From: CBDFHC01 sp965247585
Lineage (GTDB): Bacteria; Chloroflexota; Dehalococcoidia; Lucifugimonadales; GCA-2712585
Length of the DNA: 64,000 nt
Direction of reading: 5' to 3'
NCBI GenBank assembly: GCA_965247585.1
Contig: CBDFHC010000004.1
Span: 868,001 to 932,000, forward strand
Shown piece after piece: positions 41,635 to 51,258 of this stretch (within the stretch, counting starts at the first letter, position 1; the number at the start of each line of letters is the position of its first letter). The translations under genes and the position numbers were made by a program. The notes below the pieces were generated by a model. The model had not been told where the DNA came from and did no database searches. It worked only from the letters and a program-made list of their open reading frames with translations.

Positions 41635-43047
41635 CTAGCTCCGCCGAATGAGCCGCCGCAAGGGCATGAACCCCAAGGGACCCGCCAGCAATACGAAGAA
41701 GAATGCATCTGTAGGGATGGCGGCGCTGGAGCCTGAAGCGCGGTTGCAGCCCGGGCTTGTCCTAACGTCCTCACCCTCATCCTCGCTGGGCATGGCCGTG
41801 TGCACCGACGCCGGGGTGCTTCTCAGCGCCGGTGTAGGGCTGGCCGTGGGCGCGGGTTCTCGTACAGCCTCAGCCTCGGATGCCGCCTCAGGCGGGCCCT
41901 CCGCATCCAGCTCCCCTTCTTCCAGTGGACGCAGGCCAATCCAGTTTCGCCACTCCGTGTCCAGGCCCCGCTGATCAAAGCCGTAAACCTGGGTCAGCGC
42001 CCGGTCTACTGACAGCGTAGCGTCAAGCGTCCGCATGAACTGGGACATCTTCTCTTCGCCATAGGAATTGACCAAGTAAGCTACCACGGAGCGGGACTGG
42101 CCGTATCCAATTATCACGTCGTCAGGGCCACCGCTAAACGACTGAAGGTGCCAAAGCGGCTTCACACGCCGGGTATAGATTCCGTACAGCAGGGCGTCGT
42201 CGTAAGATTCGCTGGGGGCAATGTTTCCAAACTCGGCCAGTCCTTCGTTCAGCCAGATGGGCAGAACGGCATAGCCTCGGCCGGCGGCATCATCAATCAG
42301 AATGTGGGTAACTTCGTGCGAGGTGATGCCGGCAATATCCTCGTCGAAGGCCAGCACCAGCAGCACCCTGATTTCGGTGAACGCCTGTCCCTGGGTAACC
42401 AGGTCCTCCCGCACCGCCTGGGACCGCGGCGGCAGGGCCACTACCATATGCCGGTAGTTATTGTAAGCGATTATGTTAATTGGCTCGATCTCTGCCACCC
42501 CCAGCACCCTGGACATCTTGATGACCGCCTCCTGGGCGGACCGGAGTACGGTTTCGGCCCTCTTCTCCGTGGGGCCGTAGTGGTAAACGGTCAGCGGCCC
42601 CTCTGACATGGTGACCCATTCAAAGCGAGAGTCCAGATAAACGAACTCCTTCTCTTTGGTGCGAAGCACGTTGCCAGCCTGGTCCCGCACCTCAAAGGAG
42701 TAGACGAATTTTGCCCCTGCAGGGATGAAGCCCCCAACTCCCCCGCCGGTATCCAGGAAGAAGCTGCCCTCCACACTGTTACCGGGCTCCAACTCCACGT
42801 GGCCGTAGGATGTGGTAGAGGTGAGTTCTGACTTGTAGAACACCCGTATCTCTTCAATGGGGCTGCTGCTCTCCACGGAGATCTCAAAGGTAACCCCGTT
42901 CGGAAACTGGCTGGTCGCCTCTTCGAAATTAACAACTATTTCGTCCTCACCCGTGGCCGCCGCGATACCTGCCAACCCCACGGTGAACATGACAACAAAA
43001 ACAATGAACAGTATCCGGATGTATGGCACAGTCTTCCCTTCTTCCAT
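41635..43047 (-). CDS. Membrane-anchored MA-type zinc metalloprotease-like protein
   Basis: The 470-residue protein has an N-terminal signal/anchor (YIRILFIVFVVMFTVGLAGI), a beta-rich region and a gluzincin site: ITSHEVTHILIDDAAG (HExxH) with LPIWLNEGLAEFGN supplying the downstream Glu. This is the peptidase MA superfamily pattern. A low-complexity Pro/Ala/Glu-rich linker follows, then a C-terminal membrane segment (AFFFVLLAGPLGFMPLRRLI). It is expected outside the membrane, with zinc-dependent protease activity inferred from the intact motif. It is convergent with the peptide permease operon, separated by 19 bases. Confidence 0.8.
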   Translation of the reverse strand: MEEGKTVPYIRILFIVFVVMFTVGLAGIAAATGEDEIVVNFEEATSQFPNGVTFEISVESSSPIEEIRVFYKSELTSTTSYGHVELEPGNSVEGSFFLDTGGGVGGFIPAGAKFVYSFEVRDQAGNVLRTKEKEFVYLDSRFEWVTMSEGPLTVYHYGPTEKRAETVLRSAQEAVIKMSRVLGVAEIEPINIIAYNNYRHMVVALPPRSQAVREDLVTQGQAFTEIRVLLVLAFDEDIAGITSHEVTHILIDDAAGRGYAVLPIWLNEGLAEFGNIAPSESYDDALLYGIYTRRVKPLWHLQSFSGGPDDVIIGYGQSRSVVAYLVNSYGEEKMSQFMRTLDATLSVDRALTQVYGFDQRGLDTEWRNWIGLRPLEEGELDAEGPPEAASEAEAVREPAPTASPTPALRSTPASVHTAMPSEDEGEDVRTSPGCNRASGSSAAIPTDAFFFVLLAGPLGFMPLRRLIRRS

Positions 43048-43228
43048 GCATCTTAGCCTATGGTCAAACCCCTCATCAACAGGTGTACGTGCAACCGGCA
43101 GATAAGGATTGACAGCCTGCCTTAATTGGATGCATGGCTTGGGACGATCGTCACCTGACGTTCAACGTATTCCGAGCGAATAGAACTCGAAATTCACCGA
43201 ATCGTTGCCAGGTGCGCCGGAACCGCTA

Positions 43229-43237
43229 TGTTATAAT
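43229..43237 (+). promoter_or_regulatory. Extended -10 promoter element
   Basis: TGTTATAAT fits an extended -10 (TGn-TATAAT) 86 bases before ATG 43323. A TTGCCA lies upstream but with a 21-base gap. The rest of 43048-43322 has no recognisable gene. Confidence 0.4.
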
Positions 43238-43322
43238 ACGCCGGTACACCCGGCAGGGTGGTTTAACACCCAAATGCTAATACTCCGCAGTCGCGCAAGG
43301 ACTGCATTCAGGTCAGGCGATT

Positions 43323-44889
43323 ATGCGACAGTCAAGCTTCCAGATGAGTCCTCCAACGCTGATCTTTATCGGCATCGCACTCTGCGCGTTCGGGCTCTGG
43401 ATCTTCTATACAGGTCAAAAGAACGATATCACCAGGAACCTGATCGTCGGCGGGGTGGCGGGCGTGGCGGTGCTGGCCGGCGTCCTCATTGCCCAGTCCA
43501 CCAAGAGACGCAGCGGGAGCCCGTCTGCGCCCAAGGCCACCCGGGAGGAGCGCCGCAGCGCCCGGGAGGCCCGTCGCCAACGGGCCACCATTGGGCGCCA
43601 GCCCTCCGGCGAAGCGCCACCGGCCTCTGAAGCTCCCACCGCGGCGCATGTTGAACCGGTACATTCCACAGACCCCGGGCCTGCCCCCGCGGCGGCAGCT
43701 CCGGCGGTCCCGCCCCCCCCCACCCCCCAGGCCCAGATACGATGTATCCGGGCTACAGGGTGACCTGCTGGACCAGGCGTGGGCCGAAGTTGAGGAGTCG
43801 AGACGGCGCGCCCGTGCGGAGCTGGAAGCCTCCGTGGAAGCCCGCCAGGCCGCCGAACGGCTCCAAAGCTACACCCAACGCATGCTGGAACACAGCGACC
43901 TTTTGCGCCAGGAGGTGACCCAGGCCCGCGAGAAGGCCAACGAAGCCATGGAAGAGGCTTTCCGCGCTGCTGGAGAGGCCAGGTCGCACAGGGATGAGAT
44001 GTTTGAACGGCTGGAAGAAGCCCGAAAAGTAGAGCAAGAAACCCGTGAAATGCACCGGATGGTGTCAGAGTCGCTATCGCAGGCCCGGGCCCTCAGGGAT
44101 GAGGCCGAACACACCCGCCAGGACGCCCTGAGACTGCTGAGAGAGGTAGAGACGGTACGACAGGAAACCATCAGCATCATGCGCTCCCAGCGGTCCGCTC
44201 CGCCCGTTGAGATTCCAACCAGCGAAGAAGCGAAGGCGCCGAGCCCTGCCGCCACTGTTCCGGAGCCGGCGGTGGATCCTGTGGCGCCTCCGCAACCTGC
44301 GGCGGTTGAGCCCCCCACCACGGCAGCCGAGGCGCCGAGAAGCCACCTGGACGTGCCTAGCCTGGATAACGCCGAGCCATTGATGACTTCTGAGGAGATT
44401 GACAGGCTGAGTGTGGAGCTTGAGAGCCTGCTGAGCACCTTTGGCTCCAGCCCGCAACCGGCTCCAGTGGAATCGCCAGCACCACAGCCAAGCAAGGCGT
44501 ACTCACGGGAAGAGAGCCCGGATGAAAGTCTGGCTCCCGGAGAGCGGATCCCAGACATGAACGAACTCCTCCAAGGCCTCCAGTCCACGGAGGATTCAAC
44601 GGCTCAGGACGGTCCCTCGCACCGCATATACACCGGCCAGCTAACGCTGCTGATCACACCGCATCCCACCGCCGATGCGGTGCAAGAGGTTTGGACCTCC
44701 ATCGAAGGCCTGGTGGGAAGCGGGCAAGTCCTCAGTTCCCGGCCCACCAGCGATGCAACAGCCCTGGAGATGGTGCTGGACCTAGGTACAGAGAGCATCA
44801 GCAGCCAGGAAGTGTTGGCGGCATTTCCCGGAGCGCGGATGACCGACTCCAACGGGGACCAGCTAACGGTAAGCCTTCCAAGGTCGTAA
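43323..44889 (+). CDS. Membrane-anchored coiled-coil protein with apparent frameshift at a C9 tract
   Basis: Frame 1 (43323-43763) starts with two membrane helices (SPPTLIFIGIALCAFGLWIF and NLIVGGVAGVAVLAGVLIAQ) and an Arg/Pro/Ala-rich linker. At the C9 run (43713-43721) the protein-like sequence passes to a second frame: RPRYDVSGLQGDLLDQAWAE, then ~150 residues of charged coiled coil (EEARKVEQETREMHRMVSES), a Pro-rich linker and a C-terminal alpha/beta domain ending at 44889. The second frame has no start codon of its own before the coiled coil. A one-base difference in the C run would give one protein of ~520 residues. It may be a real mutation, programmed slippage or a sequencing error. 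The function is unknown. Confidence 0.6.
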
Positions 44890-45038
44890 TCAATCCGCGG
44901 CGCAGGGTCCTTTTCTGGTCCAAACCAAGCGCTCATCTAGCGCTTAATTAATGAAAGCCCGTGCCCACAGCCATCCATCCAGGAAAATCAGACCAAACGC
45001 GCCGTAACGGAAATTGATCAATATTCTAGTAAAATCGC

Positions 45039-45067
45039 TTGACACTGTCTTCTAGAACATTTATAAT
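45039..45067 (+). promoter_or_regulatory. Consensus sigma-70 promoter upstream of pilB-like gene
   Basis: TTGACA (45039-45044), 17 bases, TATAAT (45062-45067): both hexamers and the spacer are consensus. Transcription would start about 75 bases before the gene at 45150. Surrounding DNA is AT-rich. Confidence 0.85.
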
Positions 45068-45149
45068 TAGTTATCATCAGTGTAGTGTACCCACCGATAA
45101 CTCGGTTAAGAAATTAACCTAAAACAACTGCAAGAGATTCACTTAGGTT

Positions 45150-46922
45150 TTGGTCAACAAAAAAGACATCAGCCGGTTGGACGAGCAGATCGCCCGCCTT
45201 CTTGTAGAGGGCGGGTTTGTCAGTGATGAAAACGTCCAAGAGGCCTTGACTCAGGTCAAAGAGCGGAACATCAGTCTTCGGGAGGCGCTGGTCTCCGGCA
45301 ACGTGATCAGCGACCAAACGTACAGCACCTTCCTCAGCGTTCAACTCCGCGTGCCGCTGGTGGACCTGCGTCAGGTACAGGTCAGCGAAGAAGCAGTGAA
45401 GCTAGTGCCGGAGGATGTGGCTGTTCGTTTCAAGGCGCTGCCTTTGGGAGTGGATGGCAACACCCTGCGTGTGGCGATGGACAACCCGCAGGACATGGAT
45501 GCTGTCAACACCTTAAGCACGGTGACCGGCTACGAAATACGCCCGCGGCTTCCCATAGAAGGAACTGTCACCAACCTGCTGAACCGGTACTATCGCAGCA
45601 CTCCCAAGGTTGAGCACGAGTTGGAGTCCCTGTTGGGAGCGCCCGCCGGCGTGGAGCAGCCTGGGTTTGCTGACATTGGGGCGTATGCACAGCCGCAACC
45701 GGCTATGGCCGGCGCGGCAGTGGCAGCGGAGCCCTTGCTGCCGGAAGCGGAGATTAGCCGGGCCCCCATAGTGCAGGCGCTGGACATGGTAATAAACCAG
45801 GCGGTGCAGGAGCGGGCGTCAGATATACACATAGAACCCATGGAAGAGAACGTCCGCATCCGCTACCGGATAGACGGCGTGCTTCAGCAGGCGGCAATTC
45901 TACCCCAGGGAGTCCATTCCGCGCTGATATCCAGGATAAAGGTGGTGAGCGGCATGGACATTGCCGAGCACCGGCGGCCCCAGGACGGCCACTTCTCCCG
46001 CAAGTTTGGCAGCGAGAACGTGGACTTTCGCGTCGCCAGCATGGACACGTCTCAAGGCGAAAAGATCGTCATCAGAATCCTGAACAAAGGGGCTGCGGTC
46101 CTTTCCCTGGGGGAGATGGGCTTCCTCCCGGATACGCTTCAGATCTACAAGCAGCTCTTGGAAGCCCCCTTCGGAATGATCATGGTCAGCGGGCCCACCG
46201 GCTCAGGAAAGACCACGTCGCTCTATGCGTCACTTCTCACGTTGGACTCCTCCGCGCGCAACATCGCCACGGTGGAAGACCCGGTGGAGTACCAGTTTGA
46301 AGGGGTGAGCCAAACGCAGGTGAACGAGCAGGCGGGCGTGACCTTCGCCAGCGGGCTCCGGGGTCTCTTGCGGATGGACCCAGACGTGATCCTGGTGGGT
46401 GAGATTCGTGACAGCGAGACCGCGTCCGTGGCGGTGCAGTCGGCACTAACCGGACACCAGGTGCTGACATCCATCCACGCCAACGATGCCGCGTCCGCCA
46501 TTATTCGGCTCAGGGACCTGGGCGTTGAGCCCTTCTTGGTCACCTCGGCCATCATTGGCAGCGTGGCCCAGCGCCTGGTGCGCAAAGTATGCCCTTACTG
46601 CCGGACGCTGGTCACCGTGACTCCGCAGGAAACCGCCGCCTACCAGATGGAGATGAACGAGGTCCGCACCCAGTTTTACGTGGGCCGGGGCTGCAACATC
46701 TGCGCCAGGTCCGGTTATCTGGGACGCATCGGGGTATATGAGGTCATGGTCATAACCGAGCCCCTGCGGCGCATTATTGTGGAAAACGGGACGGCGGACG
46801 ACATTCGTGAGCAGGCCAAGAAAGAGGGCTTCGCCAGCATGAGGCACGATGGCATGCTCAAGGCAAAAGACGGCATCACCACTCCCTACGAGGTGATGCG
46901 CAACGTTTTCAGCATCACCTAG
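45150..46922 (+). CDS. pilB: Type IV pilus / type II secretion assembly ATPase (PilB/GspE)
   Basis: This 590-residue secretion ATPase has an N-terminal MshEN-like region (ISRLDEQIARLLVEGGFVSD) and a link domain. The ATPase core has RASDIHIEPMEENVRIRYRI, Walker A SGPTGSGKTTSLYA, Asp box (VEDPVEYQ), Walker B MDPDVILVGEIRDSETA and His box SALTGHQVLTSIHANDAASA. A tetracysteine zinc site is formed by CPYC and CNIC. It powers pilin assembly or secretion at the inner membrane. Start is TTG 45150. No pilT, pilC or pilin gene is adjacent, so the partner genes must be elsewhere. Confidence 0.93.
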   Translation: MVNKKDISRLDEQIARLLVEGGFVSDENVQEALTQVKERNISLREALVSGNVISDQTYSTFLSVQLRVPLVDLRQVQVSEEAVKLVPEDVAVRFKALPLGVDGNTLRVAMDNPQDMDAVNTLSTVTGYEIRPRLPIEGTVTNLLNRYYRSTPKVEHELESLLGAPAGVEQPGFADIGAYAQPQPAMAGAAVAAEPLLPEAEISRAPIVQALDMVINQAVQERASDIHIEPMEENVRIRYRIDGVLQQAAILPQGVHSALISRIKVVSGMDIAEHRRPQDGHFSRKFGSENVDFRVASMDTSQGEKIVIRILNKGAAVLSLGEMGFLPDTLQIYKQLLEAPFGMIMVSGPTGSGKTTSLYASLLTLDSSARNIATVEDPVEYQFEGVSQTQVNEQAGVTFASGLRGLLRMDPDVILVGEIRDSETASVAVQSALTGHQVLTSIHANDAASAIIRLRDLGVEPFLVTSAIIGSVAQRLVRKVCPYCRTLVTVTPQETAAYQMEMNEVRTQFYVGRGCNICARSGYLGRIGVYEVMVITEPLRRIIVENGTADDIREQAKKEGFASMRHDGMLKAKDGITTPYEVMRNVFSIT

Positions 46923-47250
46923 CCGCCGCGCCCCCCACTCTATATGTGCATATTATACTGGAGAAGCCGACCTCTGTCAATGAAGTTACGCTATAATAAC
47001 GTCAAGATATGTAATGTGTAACTTTATTGTAACCAATAAATGCGCGCCTGGGTTTGGCGTTTAACCAACACCGCCCACCAAACCAATTGCCTGCTTTCCT
47101 CGCGCGTCTCTGGCGCTTTTTTCTTGGTGACTCCGGTACGGTAATTTGCTGGGAAACCCAGTGAAGGCCGGCAGAAATCCTATTTGACACCCTTTCCCCC
47201 GGGATATCAGAATGTCCCCTTCAAAAGTTTTTTCGATTGAGGACGTCATA
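46923..47250 (+). other. AT-rich intergenic region between pilB and radC
   Basis: I see no gene in these ~330 bases. A TATAAT at 46992 and a TTTGACA at 47190-47196 suggest promoters. A short palindrome (CTGGGAAACCCAG about 47149-47161) and a T6 run near 47117 are the only structures noticed. No known riboswitch could be matched. Confidence 0.4.
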
Positions 47251-47961
47251 ATGGCCATGGTGGAAAGGATTCCCTACACTTCAACGATACGAGATATGCC
47301 CCTGGGAGAGCGTCCCAGGGAGCGCCTCAAGAAGGCGGGTCCCGCCGCCTTGAGCAACGTAGAGCTGCTGGCTATTCTCCTTCGCACAGGTGTCACTGGA
47401 GAAGGTGTGGTGGCGATGGCAAGCAGGTTGATCACGCGCTTCCAGGGTCTGGCCGGGCTGGCCAGAGCGTCGTACTCAGAGCTGTGCGCTGAGCATGGGA
47501 TAAGCGAAGCCAAAGCCTCGCAACTGCTGGCGGCGCTGGGGCTGGGCCGGAGATATGCATCGCTCCAGCCTGAGGAAACTCCGGTTATCACCTCGCCTCA
47601 GGACGTGGCAAACCTCCTGATGGGTGAGATGAGCTATCTGGCCCAGGAGCACCTACGAGTGGTGCTGCTGAACACCAAGAACCAAGTCGTAGGTATAAGC
47701 CAAGTTTACGTGGGAAACGTGAATTCCTCCGTTATACGCAGCGCCGAGGTGGTCCGTCCAGCCGTGCGTCAGAACTGTCCGGCATTCATTGTCGTACACA
47801 ATCATCCCTCCGGGGACCCGACTCCCAGCGACGACGACATCGCCGTAACGCGGCAACTGGCGGACGCGGCGACGTTGCTCGACATCGAAATGTTGGACCA
47901 CGTGGTCATCGGAAGCGGTAACCGCTGGGTCAGCATGAAGGATAAGGGCCTGGGATTCTAG
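47251..47961 (+). CDS. radC: RadC family protein (JAB/MPN domain)
   Basis: The 236-residue protein has an N-terminal helix-hairpin-helix region (LLAILLRTGVTGEGVVAMAS, ELCAEHGISEAKASQLLAAL). A JAB1/MPN-like metalloprotease domain follows, with zinc site VVHNHPSGDPTPSDDDIAVT preceded by SAEVVRPAVRQNCPAF. RadC was once called a DNA repair protein, but its activity is unsettled. ATG 47251 is chosen because GAGG lies ten bases upstream; an ATG at 47212 gives 13 more residues without similarity. Confidence 0.9.
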   Translation: MAMVERIPYTSTIRDMPLGERPRERLKKAGPAALSNVELLAILLRTGVTGEGVVAMASRLITRFQGLAGLARASYSELCAEHGISEAKASQLLAALGLGRRYASLQPEETPVITSPQDVANLLMGEMSYLAQEHLRVVLLNTKNQVVGISQVYVGNVNSSVIRSAEVVRPAVRQNCPAFIVVHNHPSGDPTPSDDDIAVTRQLADAATLLDIEMLDHVVIGSGNRWVSMKDKGLGF

Positions 47962-48249
47962 GTGCGTGGGCCAGCCTGGGACCAGAAAATAGCCGGTTCG
48001 ACTGGCCCCGGTTGGCCTCTTTATCAATTATAGGCCTCAATCTCCAAACCTAATCAGACTTAAGCGCCACCGTGGATCTCACTTCAATTCTGATGCTCAC
48101 CAAATTCCTTGTAGACGGTCCACCAAGATCCAACAGCCCGCTCTGGAATCTCCCTCCCTGGCGTTCCGGTCAGTCAGAACCTGCATGTTATAGTCCACGC
48201 CATAGACGGTTGATACATTCTCTACCACACGCCTTAAAGGAGAACCCAG

Positions 48250-48576
48250 ATGGCCTTCTACAAAGCCGAAGACCGGACCCCAAAGGAGATCGTCCCCGGA
48301 GGGACTATCCGTACGTTTTGGGGTGAGAACACCCTGCTTTCGCTGGTGGACATAGAAGCGGGAGCGGAGGTGCCAATGCACACCCATCCACACGAGCAGT
48401 CCGGGATTGTCCTGGAGGGGAACCTGGAACTAGGGGTGTCCGGAGATGTCCGGGTACTGAAGCCGGGGGAGATGTACATCATCCCGGGTAACGTTGAGCA
48501 TTACGCCAAGGCCGTGGGCTCTCGCGCCCGAGCGCTGGACATATTCAGCCCGGTGCGTGAAGAGTTCAAGTACTAG
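48250..48576 (+). CDS. Cupin-domain protein
   Basis: The 108-residue single cupin has the metal site in VPMHTHPHEQSGIVLEGNLE (two His, Gln/Glu) and the second motif LKPGEMYIIPGNVEH with the final His. AAAGGAG precedes ATG 48250. The function is unknown; small cupins are often dioxygenases, isomerases or sensors. The 288-base gap before it contains no gene; a TATAGT lies ~60 bases upstream. Confidence 0.85.
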   Translation: MAFYKAEDRTPKEIVPGGTIRTFWGENTLLSLVDIEAGAEVPMHTHPHEQSGIVLEGNLELGVSGDVRVLKPGEMYIIPGNVEHYAKAVGSRARALDIFSPVREEFKY

Positions 48577-48717
48577 CGCCGGTTGGGCTCTGCGTCCGAT
48601 TGTACCTAGGCGCTTAGAAGCCATCCAAGGCCTGAATGATTGGCAGGACCGGACAGATGACCACCCCGCCGCCCAGGTGGGCCGACGGGATTACTAGAAG
48701 AATCCGATCCCCGTGAT

Positions 48718-50061
48718 CTATGAGGGACCGTTAAAACGCAGGTATTCCGGGTCTATATCCTGTATCCAGCCTAGCTCTTTTTGCCGTTCCAGCGGCAGAG
48801 GGCGGGGGCCATTGGTGCCCCACGGGGTTCGGCCCACTACCTGCTGTTGCTCCAGCCGGTCAATCTCCTCCTGGGACATATCCAATAGCTCCCGGAGTAC
48901 GTACTCGTTAGCCTCACCCAACGCGGGGCCGGGCCTCCTTGACGGAAACTCGATTCCCGAGAAACGCCAGCCCCGGCTCAGGTAGGCCCTGTTACCCATC
49001 CCGCTCTCCTCCGGATGGCTGGCAACCTCAAAAAATCCCCGCTCCCTAAAATGCGGGTCCCTGAAGAGGTCTCCGCTCTTGAGCGCCGGGCCACAAGGAA
49101 CCCCGGCGGCCTGAAGTTGGTGCATCACCTCGTACTTGTCGCGGCCCCGGGTCCAGTCACTCAACAGGGCGTCTATCTCCTCCTGCCGGCCATAGCGGCC
49201 CGCTACGTCGGCGTACCGAGGATCGGATGCCAGTTCCGGCATCCCCATCGCCCGGCAAAGGGCCGTCCACTGGCCGTCGTTCTGTACGGCCAGCACCATC
49301 CACTCGTCCTCGCCGCGGCACGGGTAGCAACCGTGGGGCGCGAAGGCGCGGTGCCGGTTTCCCAGCGGTCGCTGTCGCCTACCGTTGAAAGCGAAGTCCA
49401 GAATCCCCTCGCCGACAAACGCAGCGCCCACCTGATACATGGCCAGGTCCACCCAAAGACCCCGCCCGGTGCGGGCGCGGTGTATCAACCCGGCCATCAC
49501 TGCGAATACGGCGGTCCACGCCGCAATGAAATCTGTGTATGAATTGCCTATTTTCGCCGGGATCCCATCATAGGCCATGAAGGCGCTGGAGCCGTGGGTA
49601 GGCTCCATGGTGGCGGCCACGCCACCGTAGGCACTCCAGGGGCCAGAGTGCCCGTAACCGGTATTGGACACCGCAATGACGTCCGGCTTTATCTTGCGCA
49701 GATTGGCGTAGTCCAACTCAAAGCGCCGGGTAACTCTGGGCGTGTAGTTCTCAATGGTGATGTCAGAGAGCGCTATAAGCCGGCGCAGAATTTGCAGGGC
49801 ATCTTTACTTCTTAGGTCCAGGGTGAGGCTTCGCTTCCCCCGGTTCAGCGTGTGGAACGTACCAGACCGCTCCCACCAGCTTTCACCGGGCTCGTTCCCT
49901 GGCAGCGCGTGTAGCTGAAGGCGGGAATCCGGCAGGTGACACGCCTCCACTCGAATTACCTCGGCGCCCAAGTCCGCCAGAAACCCACCGGCGTAGGGCA
50001 TGGCGAAGACACGGCTCAGGTCAACGACCCTAATGCCCTCCAGTGGCAGGCCGGCCATCAC
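48718..50061 (-). CDS. CaiB/BaiF (family III) CoA-transferase
   Basis: This 447-residue family III CoA-transferase has GIRVVDLSRVFAMPYAGGFL and ADLGAEVIRVEACHLPDSRL at the N-terminus, NRGKRSLTLDLRSKDALQIL, and the catalytic region NSYTDFIAAWTAVFAVMAGL, where the Asp is at the family's nucleophile position. It moves CoA between carboxylates. It begins at GTG 50061 (ATG 50058 is an alternative), overlapping the stop of the upstream paralogue. It forms an operon with that paralogue and a MaoC gene. Confidence 0.88.
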   Translation of the reverse strand: MMAGLPLEGIRVVDLSRVFAMPYAGGFLADLGAEVIRVEACHLPDSRLQLHALPGNEPGESWWERSGTFHTLNRGKRSLTLDLRSKDALQILRRLIALSDITIENYTPRVTRRFELDYANLRKIKPDVIAVSNTGYGHSGPWSAYGGVAATMEPTHGSSAFMAYDGIPAKIGNSYTDFIAAWTAVFAVMAGLIHRARTGRGLWVDLAMYQVGAAFVGEGILDFAFNGRRQRPLGNRHRAFAPHGCYPCRGEDEWMVLAVQNDGQWTALCRAMGMPELASDPRYADVAGRYGRQEEIDALLSDWTRGRDKYEVMHQLQAAGVPCGPALKSGDLFRDPHFRERGFFEVASHPEESGMGNRAYLSRGWRFSGIEFPSRRPGPALGEANEYVLRELLDMSQEEIDRLEQQQVVGRTPWGTNGPRPLPLERQKELGWIQDIDPEYLRFNGPS

Positions 50062-51254
50062 ACCACCCCCAACTGCCGGTACCGCACCAAGTCCTGTCGC
50101 GTCAGACCCAAAAGCTCGCCATATACCTCCGCGTTATGTTCACCCAGCAGGGGAGCTGGACGCCTGGCTTGGAAGGACCCCTCGTTCAACCTGACGACTT
50201 CTCCGGGATAGGACACCGCGCCAGCCACCGGATGATCCACGTTCACATAGAAGTCTCGGGCCTGGAGTTGGGGACACTCGAACAGGTCTCCCGCGTCCTG
50301 GACCATGCCGAAAAGAAGCCGACGCTCGGCCGAGGCGTGGAACAGCTCTTTTTTGTCCCATTCCCGCAGCCCTTGAAGCAGAAGCTCTCGCAGGTCGTCA
50401 CCATTGTCCATACGGCCTTCAGAACTAGCGAACTTGGAGTCTTTTAGCTCCTCAACACCCACCAGTTCCGCCACGGTGTCCCAAGGCTGGGAGCCCTGAG
50501 CCGAAGGCAGGCAAAAACCGTCACGGCAGGGCATTATCTCCTCCAACCCGGAGTTCCGCGGCGATCGCCGGCCCCGGACCGCCCCCATATAGGCGTAAGC
50601 GGATGCCGACTGGATCAGGTGGGTGGCCATGCACTCCACAATGGAGACGTCAACGTGCTGTCCTTCGCCGGTGGACATTCGATGGAATAGCGCAATAAGG
50701 GAAGCGCCGGCGGCGTTCACCCCGGCCACATAGTGAGACTGGTCCAGACCGTTCCGCAGAGGTTCTTTGTCGGAGTCTCCAGACAGGTACATCAGTCCGC
50801 TCATGGCGCAGGTGACAATGTCGTCGGCGGTGAAGTCTCTGTACGGCCCCGTCTGCCCAAAGGGGGTGACGGAAGTGACCACAACCTGAGGGTTCGCCTG
50901 CCTTAACTCTTGGTAGCCCAGCCCCAGTCCGTCAAGGTGGCCCGGCTTGAACCCTTCCACCACCACATCGGCCCAGCGCGCTAAGTCCAGCAGCGTCTTG
51001 CGACCCAACGAGGCGGTTAAGTCCAGGGTTACGCCCCGCTTATTGGTGTTCAGGTAGAGGAAAGGGATGCTCTTTTCCAGATGGGGGTCATCACAGGCAA
51101 AGGGTCCTGCTTGCCGTAACGGGTCTCCGCGGCCCGGTGGCTCTACCTTGACCACCTCGGCGCCGTAGTCCGCCAGCATCCGAGAGCAAAACGATGCCGG
51201 CGTCCCCGGCCCCAGGTCCAGCGCCTTCACTCCTTGGAGCACGCCGCCAAGCAT
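50058..51254 (-). CDS. CaiB/BaiF (family III) CoA-transferase, second paralogue
   Basis: From ATG 51254 the protein has 398 residues. LQGVKALDLGPGTPASFCSR, LADYGAEVVKVEPPGRGDPL and LNTNKRGVTLDLTASLGRKT are the expected N-terminal motifs. In the region of the catalytic Asp it reads GLDQSHYVAGVNAAGASLIA, so the usual Asp appears to be replaced by His. A heterodimer with the downstream, Asp-bearing paralogue is a possible explanation. It lies four bases after the MaoC gene and overlaps the next CoA-transferase. Confidence 0.85.
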   Translation of the reverse strand: MLGGVLQGVKALDLGPGTPASFCSRMLADYGAEVVKVEPPGRGDPLRQAGPFACDDPHLEKSIPFLYLNTNKRGVTLDLTASLGRKTLLDLARWADVVVEGFKPGHLDGLGLGYQELRQANPQVVVTSVTPFGQTGPYRDFTADDIVTCAMSGLMYLSGDSDKEPLRNGLDQSHYVAGVNAAGASLIALFHRMSTGEGQHVDVSIVECMATHLIQSASAYAYMGAVRGRRSPRNSGLEEIMPCRDGFCLPSAQGSQPWDTVAELVGVEELKDSKFASSEGRMDNGDDLRELLLQGLREWDKKELFHASAERRLLFGMVQDAGDLFECPQLQARDFYVNVDHPVAGAVSYPGEVVRLNEGSFQARRPAPLLGEHNAEVYGELLGLTRQDLVRYRQLGVV

Positions 51255-51258
51255 AGCC

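Noticed and set aside
46923..47211. Possible riboswitch (cyclic-di-GMP type) between pilB and radC
   Set aside because: The GC-rich palindromic stretch does not contain the conserved GEMM core on either strand.
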